Source: Deltaproteobacteria bacterium (GTDB lineage: Bacteria; Desulfobacterota; DSM-4660; Desulfatiglandales; B25-G16). From it: a DNA stretch of 5,074 nucleotides. The stretch lies in contig JAFDHR010000302.1 of the NCBI GenBank assembly GCA_019308645.1, positions 1 through 5,074 on the forward strand, written 5' to 3'. Position numbers and translations under genes: made by a program. Below, piece after piece: positions 1 to 5,074 of the stretch (position 1 is the first letter of the stretch; each line of letters begins with the position of its first letter). Under the pieces are notes generated by a model. It did no database searches, was not told where the DNA came from, and saw nothing but the letters and a program-made list of their open reading frames with translations.

Positions 1-1
1 T

Positions 2-610
2 CTCTGCTGCAATGGCCAAGCCTTCCTTGAGATATCTCTCGTTGATTCCTGGAACTGCATAGGCATAAAAGAGAACATTGCTGGTATCTTCAGTTACCCT
101 TGTTTTTTCATCCGCCCCCTGGCAAAGAATGCAGACAATTTCTTTTTCATCCCTCAACACAATCTCACCTTTCTTAGTTGTGAGATCCCGATGGCCCATA
201 GCCCTGCATGTTTCTCTTTCTTCTGCCAGGTCCAGTGTCAATGTTCCATCAAAACGGCCATAGTCGGTAACGGCAACCAGTATACCAGCGCACATCTCTG
301 ACATAAAGTGGGCATCTACCATTATGTTGTACCTGGGGAAGCCACTGTTAACCGTTCTTTTTAGGTGCTTCGGTAACGGACATTCATACCCAAAATCGTT
401 AAAAAAGTTTTTATAGAGATCTATTCGTTCAGTGATCTCTGCCAATATCTCCCGTTTCCTCATCCTTCGAAGGAGCTTTCTCTTATACTGATCGAAACCT
501 GGGGGATTGAGAAAGTTCTGACAGCCTGAAATGAGCGTTAAACCAAAAGCAACATCTGGGTATCGTGATATGTATTTTGATGATTTAGAAAATTTGATAG
601 ACAAGGTCAT
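2..610 (-). CDS. B3/B4 (PheT editing-like) domain protein, 3' end cut by window edge
   Basis: This gene is read leftwards from an ATG at 610 and is still open at the left edge, giving 203 codons without a stop. Residues about 82-185 match the B3/B4 fold found in the beta subunit of phenylalanyl-tRNA synthetase and in stand-alone proteins. They include a VNSGFPRYNIMVDAHFMSE block near 87-105, a GRFDG segment near 118-122, and the diagnostic ADEKTRVTEDTSNVLFYAYA block near 166-185 with its conserved T-R-x-T-x-x-T-x-N-V-L-F pattern. In PheT this fold edits mischarged Tyr-tRNA; the role of free-standing copies is not settled, so substrate and pathway are left open. The N-terminal 80 residues are basic and probably helical. 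An in-frame TAA lies 10 codons upstream with no other ATG between. A good promoter ends about 45 bases upstream, although no clear Shine-Dalgarno sequence is visible. Family members are usually somewhat over 200 residues, so only a short tail should be missing. The family call is strong and the function is unknown. Confidence 0.85.
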   Translation of the reverse strand, partial: MTLSIKFSKSSKYISRYPDVAFGLTLISGCQNFLNPPGFDQYKRKLLRRMRKREILAEITERIDLYKNFFNDFGYECPLPKHLKRTVNSGFPRYNIMVDAHFMSEMCAGILVAVTDYGRFDGTLTLDLAEERETCRAMGHRDLTTKKGEIVLRDEKEIVCILCQGADEKTRVTEDTSNVLFYAYAVPGINERYLKEGLAIAAE

Positions 611-655
611 TGTAATAAGAAAATAAAATATGTTTGTTTATGCTGTCATCAATAT

Positions 656-685
656 ATTATACACACTAAAATGATTTGGAGTCAA
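656..685 (-). promoter_or_regulatory. Sigma70-type promoter for the B3/B4 gene
   Basis: On the minus strand TTGACT (685-680) is followed after 18 bases by a perfect TATAAT (661-656). Transcription would begin near 649, about 40 bases before the ATG at 610. It lies back to back with the promoter of the aconitase X operon. Read from sequence only; no start site has been mapped. Confidence 0.7.
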
Positions 686-718
686 ATTTCTGCTTTAGTT
701 TAGGATAGGATGTTTCTT

Positions 719-747
719 TTGACACATAATTGCCTTTCTTCTATACT
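719..747 (+). promoter_or_regulatory. Sigma70-type promoter for the aconitase X operon
   Basis: A consensus -35 TTGACA (719-724) is separated by exactly 17 bases from TATACT (742-747), five of six matches to the -10 consensus. Transcription would begin near 754, giving a leader of about 145 bases before the ATG at 899. That leader holds the inverted-repeat element at 791-863. The -35 box is 33 bases from the -35 box of the divergent promoter, so one bound regulator could affect both genes. Confidence 0.7.
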
Positions 748-790
748 CATTCATCTATAAAAATTGGGATTGTAGGGCTTACTCAAGGTA

Positions 791-863
791 TGATGTTCTC
801 GTAAAAAGTGCTTTTCCAAAAGTGGCCAAAATCGCTCGCAAAAGACCTTTTACGAGTTAATCA
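791..863. repeat. Small inverted-repeat (MITE-like) element with flanking direct repeats, in the aconitase X leader
   Basis: The left arm at 791-808 begins TGAT, then three unpaired bases, then CTCGTAAAA and AG. It pairs with the right arm at 846-863, which reads CC, TTTTACGAG, three bases, then ATCA. The 9-bp core (798-806 with 848-856) is perfect and 14 of 18 arm positions pair. The 11-mer TCAAGGTATGA occurs at 783-793 and again at 861-871, bridging both edges. If the element runs from TGAT to ATCA, AGGTA at 786-790 and 864-868 would be a 5-bp target duplication. The interior contains no ORF. It could equally be a leader hairpin or a pair of operator sites. I recall CTCGTAAAA-ended repeats from desulfobacterial genomes, but that is memory, not a search. 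Confidence 0.55.
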
Positions 864-898
864 AGGTATGAATAATAAACAAGGGAAGGAACGTTACT

Positions 899-2159
899 AT
901 GCTCCTCACTGATGAAGAAAAAAAGATGCGAGCTGGGGAATATGGCCCTGGCATGCAAAGGGCCATCTCCCTTTTGATAACATTAGGTGATTCATTTAAT
1001 GCAGAAAAGCTTGTCCCTATCTCCTACGGTCACATTAGTTACGACTTCTGTCCTGAAGATTTCTGGAATCTTATGACAGAGGAAGTGCCTGCAACACCAC
1101 ACAGGGTTACCACCCATCCTTCCTATCAACCTGAGATATGGAAAGAATGGGGGCTTATCCCTTGCAGACCAATGGATAGGTGAGCACGAGAGGAAACTTA
1201 AGGCTCTTAAACAATTAGGCTGGCTACGGACTGAAACCTGTGCCGAGTATCTCATTGGTATCATGCCACGCAAGGGTGATATTGTGTCTATGGGTGGAAG
1301 TTGTATGCAGGTTGCCAATAACAGCCTCTTTGGGGCACGAGTGGACAGGATGGGTATTTTAGTTTCTATGGCTGCTGCAGTATGTGGCCGGACACCTCTC
1401 ATGGGTTTGCTATTGCCAGAGAATAGGTATGCTGTTCATTTAGTAGAGCTTGATGGTCTGGATATGACTGATTGGACCCTTTCTGATTATCACTGCCTGG
1501 GTTATTGTATCGGCGATAAAATACCAGGATTCAAGCCTGTGGCCATACATGGCCTGTATCCTAATCTTCCCTTTGACTTTGCCCGAGCCCTGGTGATATC
1601 AATGCCAACGTCCGGCGCAGTAACCCTAGCACACTTAGTAGGCACTACCCCTGAGGCGGCTACCTTAGAAGCAGCACTGGGGAACAAAAAACCCAAACAC
1701 GTGATAAGGATTGGAAAGCGTGAGATGATTCAGGCATGGGAGAGGCTCAATGTCTGGGATAATGATATAGTGGAGCACGTGGCTTTTGGTTGCCCTCATG
1801 CCACTATTGATGAAATAGCTCGAATTGCCGTCTTGCTGGATGGTAAAACAATTAAAACCTCGCTTTTGATAGGGGCTTCAGCCCCAGTCAAGACCCTTGC
1901 CGGGCAGCAAGGGTATGTCGATAGCATTGAACAAGCCGGTGGCCATATCATATCTGTATGTCCGTCCATAAGTAACCCCTTTACCCGACGTGATATTGCT
2001 GGTGAAAAGCAGGCGAAGAGTGCAGCTACAAACTCAGCCCGAGGTGCTCATTACTTGGCCACAGTGAGTGGGATCAAGGTCTTTTTTGGAACTGAAGAGG
2101 CATGCGTTAACGCTGCTATCACCGGACGATGGAAAGGAGAGACACGACGATGGAGATAA
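899..2159 (+). pseudogene. Aconitase X large (catalytic, DUF521) subunit, broken by a +1 frame change
   Basis: Two reading frames together encode one aconitase X catalytic subunit. The first runs 899-1183 (94 codons to a TGA); the second is open from 1077 and ends with TAA at 2157-2159. Removing one base gives 419 residues, the normal family length. Reconstructed landmarks are the N-terminal LTDEEKKMRAGEYG stretch; TCAEYL near 113-118; NSLFGARVDRMG near 141-153; GCPH near 297-300; a Cys in SVCPS near 354; TNSARGAHY near 377-385; and ACVNAAITGRW near 401-411. The conserved cysteines are candidate iron-sulfur ligands. Characterised relatives dehydrate small hydroxy acids: cis-3-hydroxyproline in bacteria and phosphomevalonate in archaea. 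The substrate here is not decided. The break is probably an extra G in G5 at 1149-1153, since G4 gives a smooth join at W84-G85-L86. The start has a strong GGGAAGGA site 8 bases upstream. The intact downstream half and intact partner gene leave a sequencing error, a recent mutation or programmed frameshifting all possible. Confidence 0.85.
2133..2139 (+). promoter_or_regulatory. Shine-Dalgarno site that decides the small-subunit start
   Basis: AAAGGAG lies inside the 3' end of the large-subunit gene, 10 bases before the ATG at 2150. An earlier in-frame ATG at 2129 has no such site and would add seven residues (MERRDTT) before the family's normal beginning, so 2150 is preferred. Confidence 0.65.
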
Positions 2160-2554
2160 AGGCTCACACCGTAAGTACCGGGAAGGCAGAAGGGGAGGCG
2201 GTGGTCTATAATGGGCCATTTTCCTTCATGGGTGACTTAGATCCGAATACCGGTAAGGTTCCTGCACCACGCCATGAGTTGGAGGGCCAAAGTCTTGTCA
2301 ATAAGGTATTTGTATTTACTACTGGCAAGGGGTCGAGTGGTGGTGATAGTATTGCCTGGACGGCAAAACAAAAAGGAAATGCACCTTCGGCTATAATCTG
2401 CATGGAAAGTGAGCCTGTTTTATCTGGCGCGGTTATTGCGGCAGAAATTCCTACTGTGGATTGCCCAGAAAAGAATGTATTGAAGCTGATAAAAACAGGT
2501 GATTATATAAAGGTAGATGCAACCAGAGGCGTTATTGAGGTGGTAGGGAAATAA
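2150..2554 (+). CDS. Aconitase X small (swivel, DUF126) subunit
   Basis: This 134-residue protein is the swivel domain that completes the aconitase X active site. Features in order are a GKAEGEAVVY strand near 11-20, the FSFMGDLDPNTGKV segment near 24-37 (family pattern S-F-x-G-x-D-x-x-T-G), H42 before an ELEGQSL stretch, and the GKGSSGGDS loop near 59-67. Its serines S62 and S63 correspond to the conserved serine loop thought to serve catalysis. The C-terminal half holds NAPSAIICMES and the TGDYIKVD strand typical of the family. The length matches stand-alone DUF126 proteins; in other bacteria this domain is fused to the large subunit. The ATG overlaps the end of the large-subunit gene by 10 bases, suggesting translational coupling. 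If the large subunit really is broken, this intact gene would lack its partner. Substrate unknown. Confidence 0.9.
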   Translation: MEIKAHTVSTGKAEGEAVVYNGPFSFMGDLDPNTGKVPAPRHELEGQSLVNKVFVFTTGKGSSGGDSIAWTAKQKGNAPSAIICMESEPVLSGAVIAAEIPTVDCPEKNVLKLIKTGDYIKVDATRGVIEVVGK

Positions 2555-2583
2555 ATCAAGGTGGATACTACGGGACGAGTTTT

Positions 2584-2600
2584 ATTACGTGGTAATTTTT
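2584..2600 (+). terminator. Weak candidate terminator after the aconitase X operon
   Basis: ATTAC and GTAAT (2584-2588 with 2592-2596) form a 5-bp stem with a 3-base loop, running into a T5 stretch at 2596-2600. The stem is short and AT-rich, so this is only a candidate. The 85-base gap between the converging genes shows no stronger hairpin. Confidence 0.2.
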
Positions 2601-2639
2601 ATGTGTGAATATGTGGTTGTTGTTAATTCCTAAATCATT

Positions 2640-3548
2640 TTAATTATGCTTTTTGTTTAATTTTTCTACCATGCCCCCTCGCTTCAGATGGCCGCGATAG
2701 TCCTTTTCGTGATTTTCCAATATGAATTCAAGATAGTGTATATGATTTGTAATTGCCTCCATATATAAATCCTTGTCCAGATTCCAGCGTGCCTTAAAAT
2801 GATATCGCATATATTTATTCATGTCGCCTAAAACATTAGTAAATCTTTTTTGTGTCATATCATAGAAATCCAAAGTCTTTTGTAAAAGATCCAGCTCATC
2901 GGCATATTCCATAACACCCCCCTCCTTGAATTCGTAATACAGAAAAAGCAGTTTCTCAAGATAGGTTCGATCTGCCATTTGACCCAGAAGATCAGCAGTA
3001 CCCAACATTTTGCACATAAGTTCAGTCTGTCGGGAATCGAATTGGATTTTTTTGATCTCTACATCAAGGCCAGCACAGATGAGGATATTGGGGTAATTTT
3101 TGAAATCTTTTTTTGAAAATCCACTATCAGCTGTATATTTATCCATAAAAACAATACTGCGTTTTGTATCTATACCTGTATATTTCGCTCCTGTTCCTAT
3201 ATCATCATCGAGTGTTTGAATATATCCTGTATCATGCATAAGTGCACATATTAACCCCAGAGTCACCTGTTTGCTGGTAAAGTTTTCTCCGCTTACAAAT
3301 GCACCGTGCACGAGTCTTGCCATGGCCAGAAAGGTATCTGTAGTATGCTTCAGGTTGTGGTATTCAGTATTACATTTGCGGTATCCCGGATACTCCCCAC
3401 GGAAAAGACGCATAACATCTTTGAATACATGATTGAGGATATCAAAATCAAATTCCTCAAACATCATGAAAGCGATTGTCCTTACCTCATCCAGAATACT
3501 CTGAGGATTTTCCATGTTTACTATGCGTGAAAGTTGTGTATCTTTCAT
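2640..3548 (-). CDS. HD-domain phosphodiesterase resembling class I cyclic nucleotide phosphodiesterases
   Basis: This 302-residue protein carries an HD metal-dependent phosphohydrolase core. The motif Y63-H64-N65-L66-K67-H68 has the H-x3-H spacing of class I (eukaryote-type) cyclic nucleotide phosphodiesterases, where the first His is the proton donor and the second binds metal. H105-D106 in ALMHDTGY is the HD pair and D186 in TADLL is the distal metal ligand. EF at 206-207 before EGG recalls the E-F-x-x-Q-G-D helix of that class. All expected metal ligands are therefore present and the protein looks active. No signal peptide, membrane segment or GAF/PAS sensor is seen, so it is probably a soluble cytoplasmic enzyme. 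The substrate may be a cyclic nucleotide, but other HD phosphohydrolase substrates are possible. ATG at 3548 is preferred over an in-frame TTG at 3566 because GAGAG sits 7 bases before the ATG. It is a lone gene, convergent with the aconitase X operon and divergent from the lipid kinase. Confidence 0.8.
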   Translation of the reverse strand: MKDTQLSRIVNMENPQSILDEVRTIAFMMFEEFDFDILNHVFKDVMRLFRGEYPGYRKCNTEYHNLKHTTDTFLAMARLVHGAFVSGENFTSKQVTLGLICALMHDTGYIQTLDDDIGTGAKYTGIDTKRSIVFMDKYTADSGFSKKDFKNYPNILICAGLDVEIKKIQFDSRQTELMCKMLGTADLLGQMADRTYLEKLLFLYYEFKEGGVMEYADELDLLQKTLDFYDMTQKRFTNVLGDMNKYMRYHFKARWNLDKDLYMEAITNHIHYLEFILENHEKDYRGHLKRGGMVEKLNKKHN

Positions 3549-3575
3549 GTGTATTCTCTCAATCAACGATACATT

Positions 3576-3605
3576 TTTTTAGCAAGTGAAAGCATTGTTA
3601 GTCAA
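3576..3605 (-). promoter_or_regulatory. Candidate promoter for the HD phosphodiesterase gene
   Basis: On the minus strand TTGACT (3605-3600) is followed after 18 bases by TAAAAA (3581-3576). The -35 box is good and the -10 box is only four of six. Transcription would begin near 3569, leaving a leader of about 20 bases before the ATG at 3548. This is tentative in AT-rich DNA. Confidence 0.3.
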
Positions 3606-3667
3606 GGTTAAATAATGATTTTATTTTATTTGCGTGCGTAGGTGTATCTTTTCTTTTTATTTGGTAT

Positions 3668-3696
3668 TTGATTTTTACCCTTACACAAACTATAAA
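3668..3696 (+). promoter_or_regulatory. Candidate sigma70-type promoter for the lipid kinase gene
   Basis: TTGATT (3668-3673) and TATAAA (3691-3696) are separated by 17 bases. Transcription would begin near 3703, giving a leader of about 84 bases before the GTG at 3787. The region is AT-rich, so chance matches are possible. Confidence 0.45.
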
Positions 3697-3786
3697 CTTA
3701 AATAAAGGCATTGAGTCAAGGGAAAATATATACAATTGTAATATATCCAGCCGTGATAACGCAGAACCTTTTAACGGTGAATAATT

Positions 3787-4719
3787 GTGGCCTCAGAAAA
3801 GATCGTTTTTATTGTTAATCCAAACGCAGCAACGGGCTCCACTGGCAGAGAATGGCCTCGAATAGAGAAGATGGCAAGAGATCGATTAGGGCGATTTCAG
3901 GCTCATCTCACAACCGGTCCAGGAGATGCCACCATGCTTACTCGTAATGCTCTTCATAAAGGAGCTGAGCTGGTTGTCTGTGTAGGTGGAGACGGAACCC
4001 TGAATGAGATAGTGAATGGGTTTATGGGAAAGAATGGCCCCATTCGACCCGAGGCTATGGTAGGGTTTATTCCCCGTGGTACGGGATGTGACTTTATAAA
4101 GACCGTTCCTATACCTGTGGAACTGAACAGGGCATTGGATGTAATCATTACATCTCATACCCGTTCCATTGATTTAGGACGGCTTGAATACATGGATCAT
4201 CATGGTCATCCATCCTCTCGATATTTTCACAATATTACAAGTTTTGGCCTGGGAGGTGAGGTCGATGAACGGGTTAACAGGACCACCAAAATTTTCGGTG
4301 GTTTCATTTCGTTCATTTGGGCCACCCTGATTTCCATTTTGATTTACAACAAAAAACGAATACATCTTACAGTGGATAATTGCTTTGACCAGAGTGTCAT
4401 GATCTGGAATGTGGTGGTTGCCAACGGGCAGTATCATGGTGGCGGCATGTGGGTGGCCCCTGAGGCAACTATGAACGATGGCATGTTTCATGTGACTATA
4501 ATTGGGGATTTTTCCCTTCCCGCAGTATTCTGGAACCTCCCCAAGCTCTATAATGGAAAAATCCTTCAGCTAAAAAAGGTGAAAACACTCGTGGGTAAGA
4601 GGGTGGAGGCCTCCTCAGATCAACAGGTCCTTTTGGATGTGGACGGAGAGCAACCTGGCCAATTGCCTGCTGTCATTGATATAGTACCGAAAGCGGTGCG
4701 CTTCATTATACCAAAATAG
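3787..4719 (+). CDS. Diacylglycerol-kinase-family lipid kinase
   Basis: This 310-residue protein is a DAGK-catalytic-domain kinase of the bacterial DgkB/YegS type, expected to transfer phosphate from ATP to a lipid hydroxyl at the inner membrane face. Visible motifs are NPNAATG at 11-17, the nucleotide-binding GGDGTLNE at 67-74, PRGTGCDF at 96-103, DLGR near 129-132, FGLGGEVDERVN near 153-164, VVANGQYHGGG near 209-220, APEATMNDGMF near 224-234, and the acidic DVDGE at 284-288. Length and motif order are normal. The usual GTGNDF is GTGCDF here, with Cys at 101. A hydrophobic stretch near 172-187 probably serves membrane contact rather than spanning. The start is GTG at 3787: an in-frame TGA lies three codons upstream and the conserved N-terminal strand begins at once. 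No clear Shine-Dalgarno sequence precedes it, so initiation may be weak. Substrate (diacylglycerol or another lipid) cannot be told from the sequence. Confidence 0.9.
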   Translation: MASEKIVFIVNPNAATGSTGREWPRIEKMARDRLGRFQAHLTTGPGDATMLTRNALHKGAELVVCVGGDGTLNEIVNGFMGKNGPIRPEAMVGFIPRGTGCDFIKTVPIPVELNRALDVIITSHTRSIDLGRLEYMDHHGHPSSRYFHNITSFGLGGEVDERVNRTTKIFGGFISFIWATLISILIYNKKRIHLTVDNCFDQSVMIWNVVVANGQYHGGGMWVAPEATMNDGMFHVTIIGDFSLPAVFWNLPKLYNGKILQLKKVKTLVGKRVEASSDQQVLLDVDGEQPGQLPAVIDIVPKAVRFIIPK

Positions 4720-4730
4720 TAATTGCTCAA

Positions 4731-4814
4731 AATCCTGTGGAAATTTATTGCTTCTTTAGCCCCGACATGTCGGGGAGCTTTTTCGACAGGATTCACAGGA
4801 TTAACCGGATTAAA
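4731..4814. repeat. Nested inverted repeat with short tandem ACAGGATT units
   Basis: AATCCTGTG at 4731-4739 is the exact reverse complement of CACAGGATT at 4794-4802, enclosing the palindrome at 4760-4775. On the right side three imperfect 9-mers run in tandem from 4786: ACAGGATTC, ACAGGATTA and ACCGGATTA. As I remember it, ACAGGATT-type tandem units recur between genes in several bacterial genomes. This copy looks like a dispersed intergenic repeat, with function unknown. Confidence 0.5.
4760..4783 (+). terminator. Rho-independent terminator after the lipid kinase gene
   Basis: CCCCGACATGTCGGGG (4760-4775) is a perfect palindrome forming a 6-bp GC-rich stem with a CATG tetraloop, or 8 bp as DNA. 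It is followed by AGC and T5 at 4779-4783. It sits 41 bases after the kinase stop. The three bases between stem and T-run are slightly unusual, and the palindrome may instead belong to the repeat element around it. Confidence 0.6.
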
Positions 4815-5012
4815 TAAATATTGAACATTCACCGCCCGTTCATTTCCTTCACTTGAGTTTTACCCTGTTAAATAGGGGTTAAGTATAGCAGATTATCAAT
4901 ATTTGAAGATAACTACTTGCAATCGCTTCTCATATGTCATGTACAATTTAACAGGGCAAGGAGTACTCTGAGAAGAGCATTGAATCAGATGTAAAGGATC
5001 GCTTAAAAAGCA
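4803..5012. other. Non-coding stretch downstream of the lipid kinase
   Basis: I find no convincing gene in this stretch. It is AT-rich, and the short ORFs lack both a usable ribosome site and any recognisable product. AAGGAG near 4959-4964 is not followed by a suitably placed start codon leading to a lasting frame. The only clear structure is the pair of 11-bp inverted copies annotated at 4863-4956. Confidence 0.5.
4863..4956. repeat. 11-bp perfect inverted repeat with 72-base spacer
   Basis: CCCTGTTAAAT (4863-4873) and ATTTAACAGGG (4946-4956) are exact reverse complements. The match does not extend beyond the 11 bases. The spacer has no ORF. It may be the ends of a decayed small mobile element or the base of a long stem; neither is shown. 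Confidence 0.4.
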
Positions 5013-5074
5013 TATGGGAAGTCTTAATGGGAAAAATAAGCCAACTTACTTTTCCCATTATAGGCATTCCCATT
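5013..5074. repeat. Long imperfect hairpin cut by the right edge
   Basis: The inner stem pairs 5026-5040 with 5045-5059 at 14 of 15 positions around a CCAA tetraloop (5041-5044). In a minus-strand transcript the single mismatch becomes a G-U pair. After small bulges pairing resumes with ATGGGAA (5014-5020) against TTCCCAT (5067-5073), giving roughly 28 paired positions. No T-run follows on the plus strand within the window. On the minus strand the hairpin leads to GCTTTTT near 5004-5010, so it could end a gene arriving from the right. It could also be the tip of a palindromic repeat or transposon end. Confidence 0.55.

Noticed and set aside
78..263. Plus-strand ORF of 61 codons near the left edge
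   Set aside because: It is the reverse of the B3/B4 gene, whose conserved motifs lie on the other strand.
868..909. A 14-codon upstream ORF overlapping the aconitase X start
   Set aside because: The purine-rich stretch is only one base from its ATG, so it lacks a usable ribosome site, and the peptide has no recognisable feature.
992..1402. Minus-strand ORF of 136 codons opposite the aconitase X large subunit
   Set aside because: It lies antisense to conserved coding sequence, matches no family I know and has no ribosome site.
1263..2159. Treating the second frame as an independent gene starting at ATG 1263
   Set aside because: No ribosome site precedes it, and the same frame upstream of 1263 already carries conserved family sequence (TCAEYL), so it is the continuation of one split gene.
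2554..2562. AATCAAGGT after the small subunit resembling the direct repeat at 861-871
   Set aside because: The match is only 9 bases, no inverted repeat accompanies it, and TCAAGGT recurs elsewhere in the window by chance.
4620..4832. Minus-strand ORF with an N-P-V repeat across the kinase end and the repeat region
   Set aside because: The repeated N-P-V comes from the tandem ACAGGATT-type units; it overlaps conserved kinase codons and has no ribosome site.
4803..5074. Possible CRISPR array or tRNA in the gene-free right end
   Set aside because: There are no regularly spaced repeats and no cloverleaf or CCA-ended stem; only the separate inverted repeats listed.

Overview
The window looks like ordinary bacterial chromosome: moderate to low GC, sigma70-type promoters in the gaps, Shine-Dalgarno-led genes and short intergenic repeat elements. 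No ribosomal or other marker gene fixes the taxon. The gene mix (a two-subunit aconitase X, a class-I-like HD phosphodiesterase, a diacylglycerol-kinase-family lipid kinase, a free-standing B3/B4 protein) together with CTCGTAAAA-type inverted repeats would suit a Desulfobacterota-like anaerobe, but that is a low-confidence inference.

Layout. (1) 2-610, minus strand: the first 203 codons of a B3/B4 (PheT editing-like) domain protein, cut by the left edge. (2) 611-898: a divergent promoter region with a near-consensus promoter facing each way, then a small inverted-repeat element inside the leader of the next operon. (3) 899-2554, plus strand: the large (DUF521) and small (DUF126) subunits of an aconitase X-type dehydratase, overlapping by 10 bases. 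The large subunit is split by a +1 frame change between 1077 and 1183, most likely in a G5 run at 1149-1153. (4) 2555-2639: a short convergent gap. (5) 2640-3548, minus strand: an HD-domain phosphodiesterase resembling the eukaryote-type class I cyclic nucleotide enzymes. (6) 3549-3786: a second divergent promoter region. (7) 3787-4719, plus strand: a diacylglycerol-kinase-family lipid kinase. (8) 4720-5074: non-coding, with a terminator-like palindrome nested in a longer inverted repeat, short tandem repeats, an 11-bp inverted repeat, and a long hairpin running off the right edge.

How the genes relate. Only the two aconitase X subunits clearly work together, since catalytic and swivel domains make one active site. 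The others are single genes in alternating orientation and share no evident pathway. No proline racemase, mevalonate-pathway gene or UbiD-like decarboxylase is present to suggest the dehydratase substrate. I see no clear new multi-gene system. The points most worth checking are the frameshift, the mobile-looking element in the aconitase X leader, the eukaryote-like phosphodiesterase and the hairpins at the right end.
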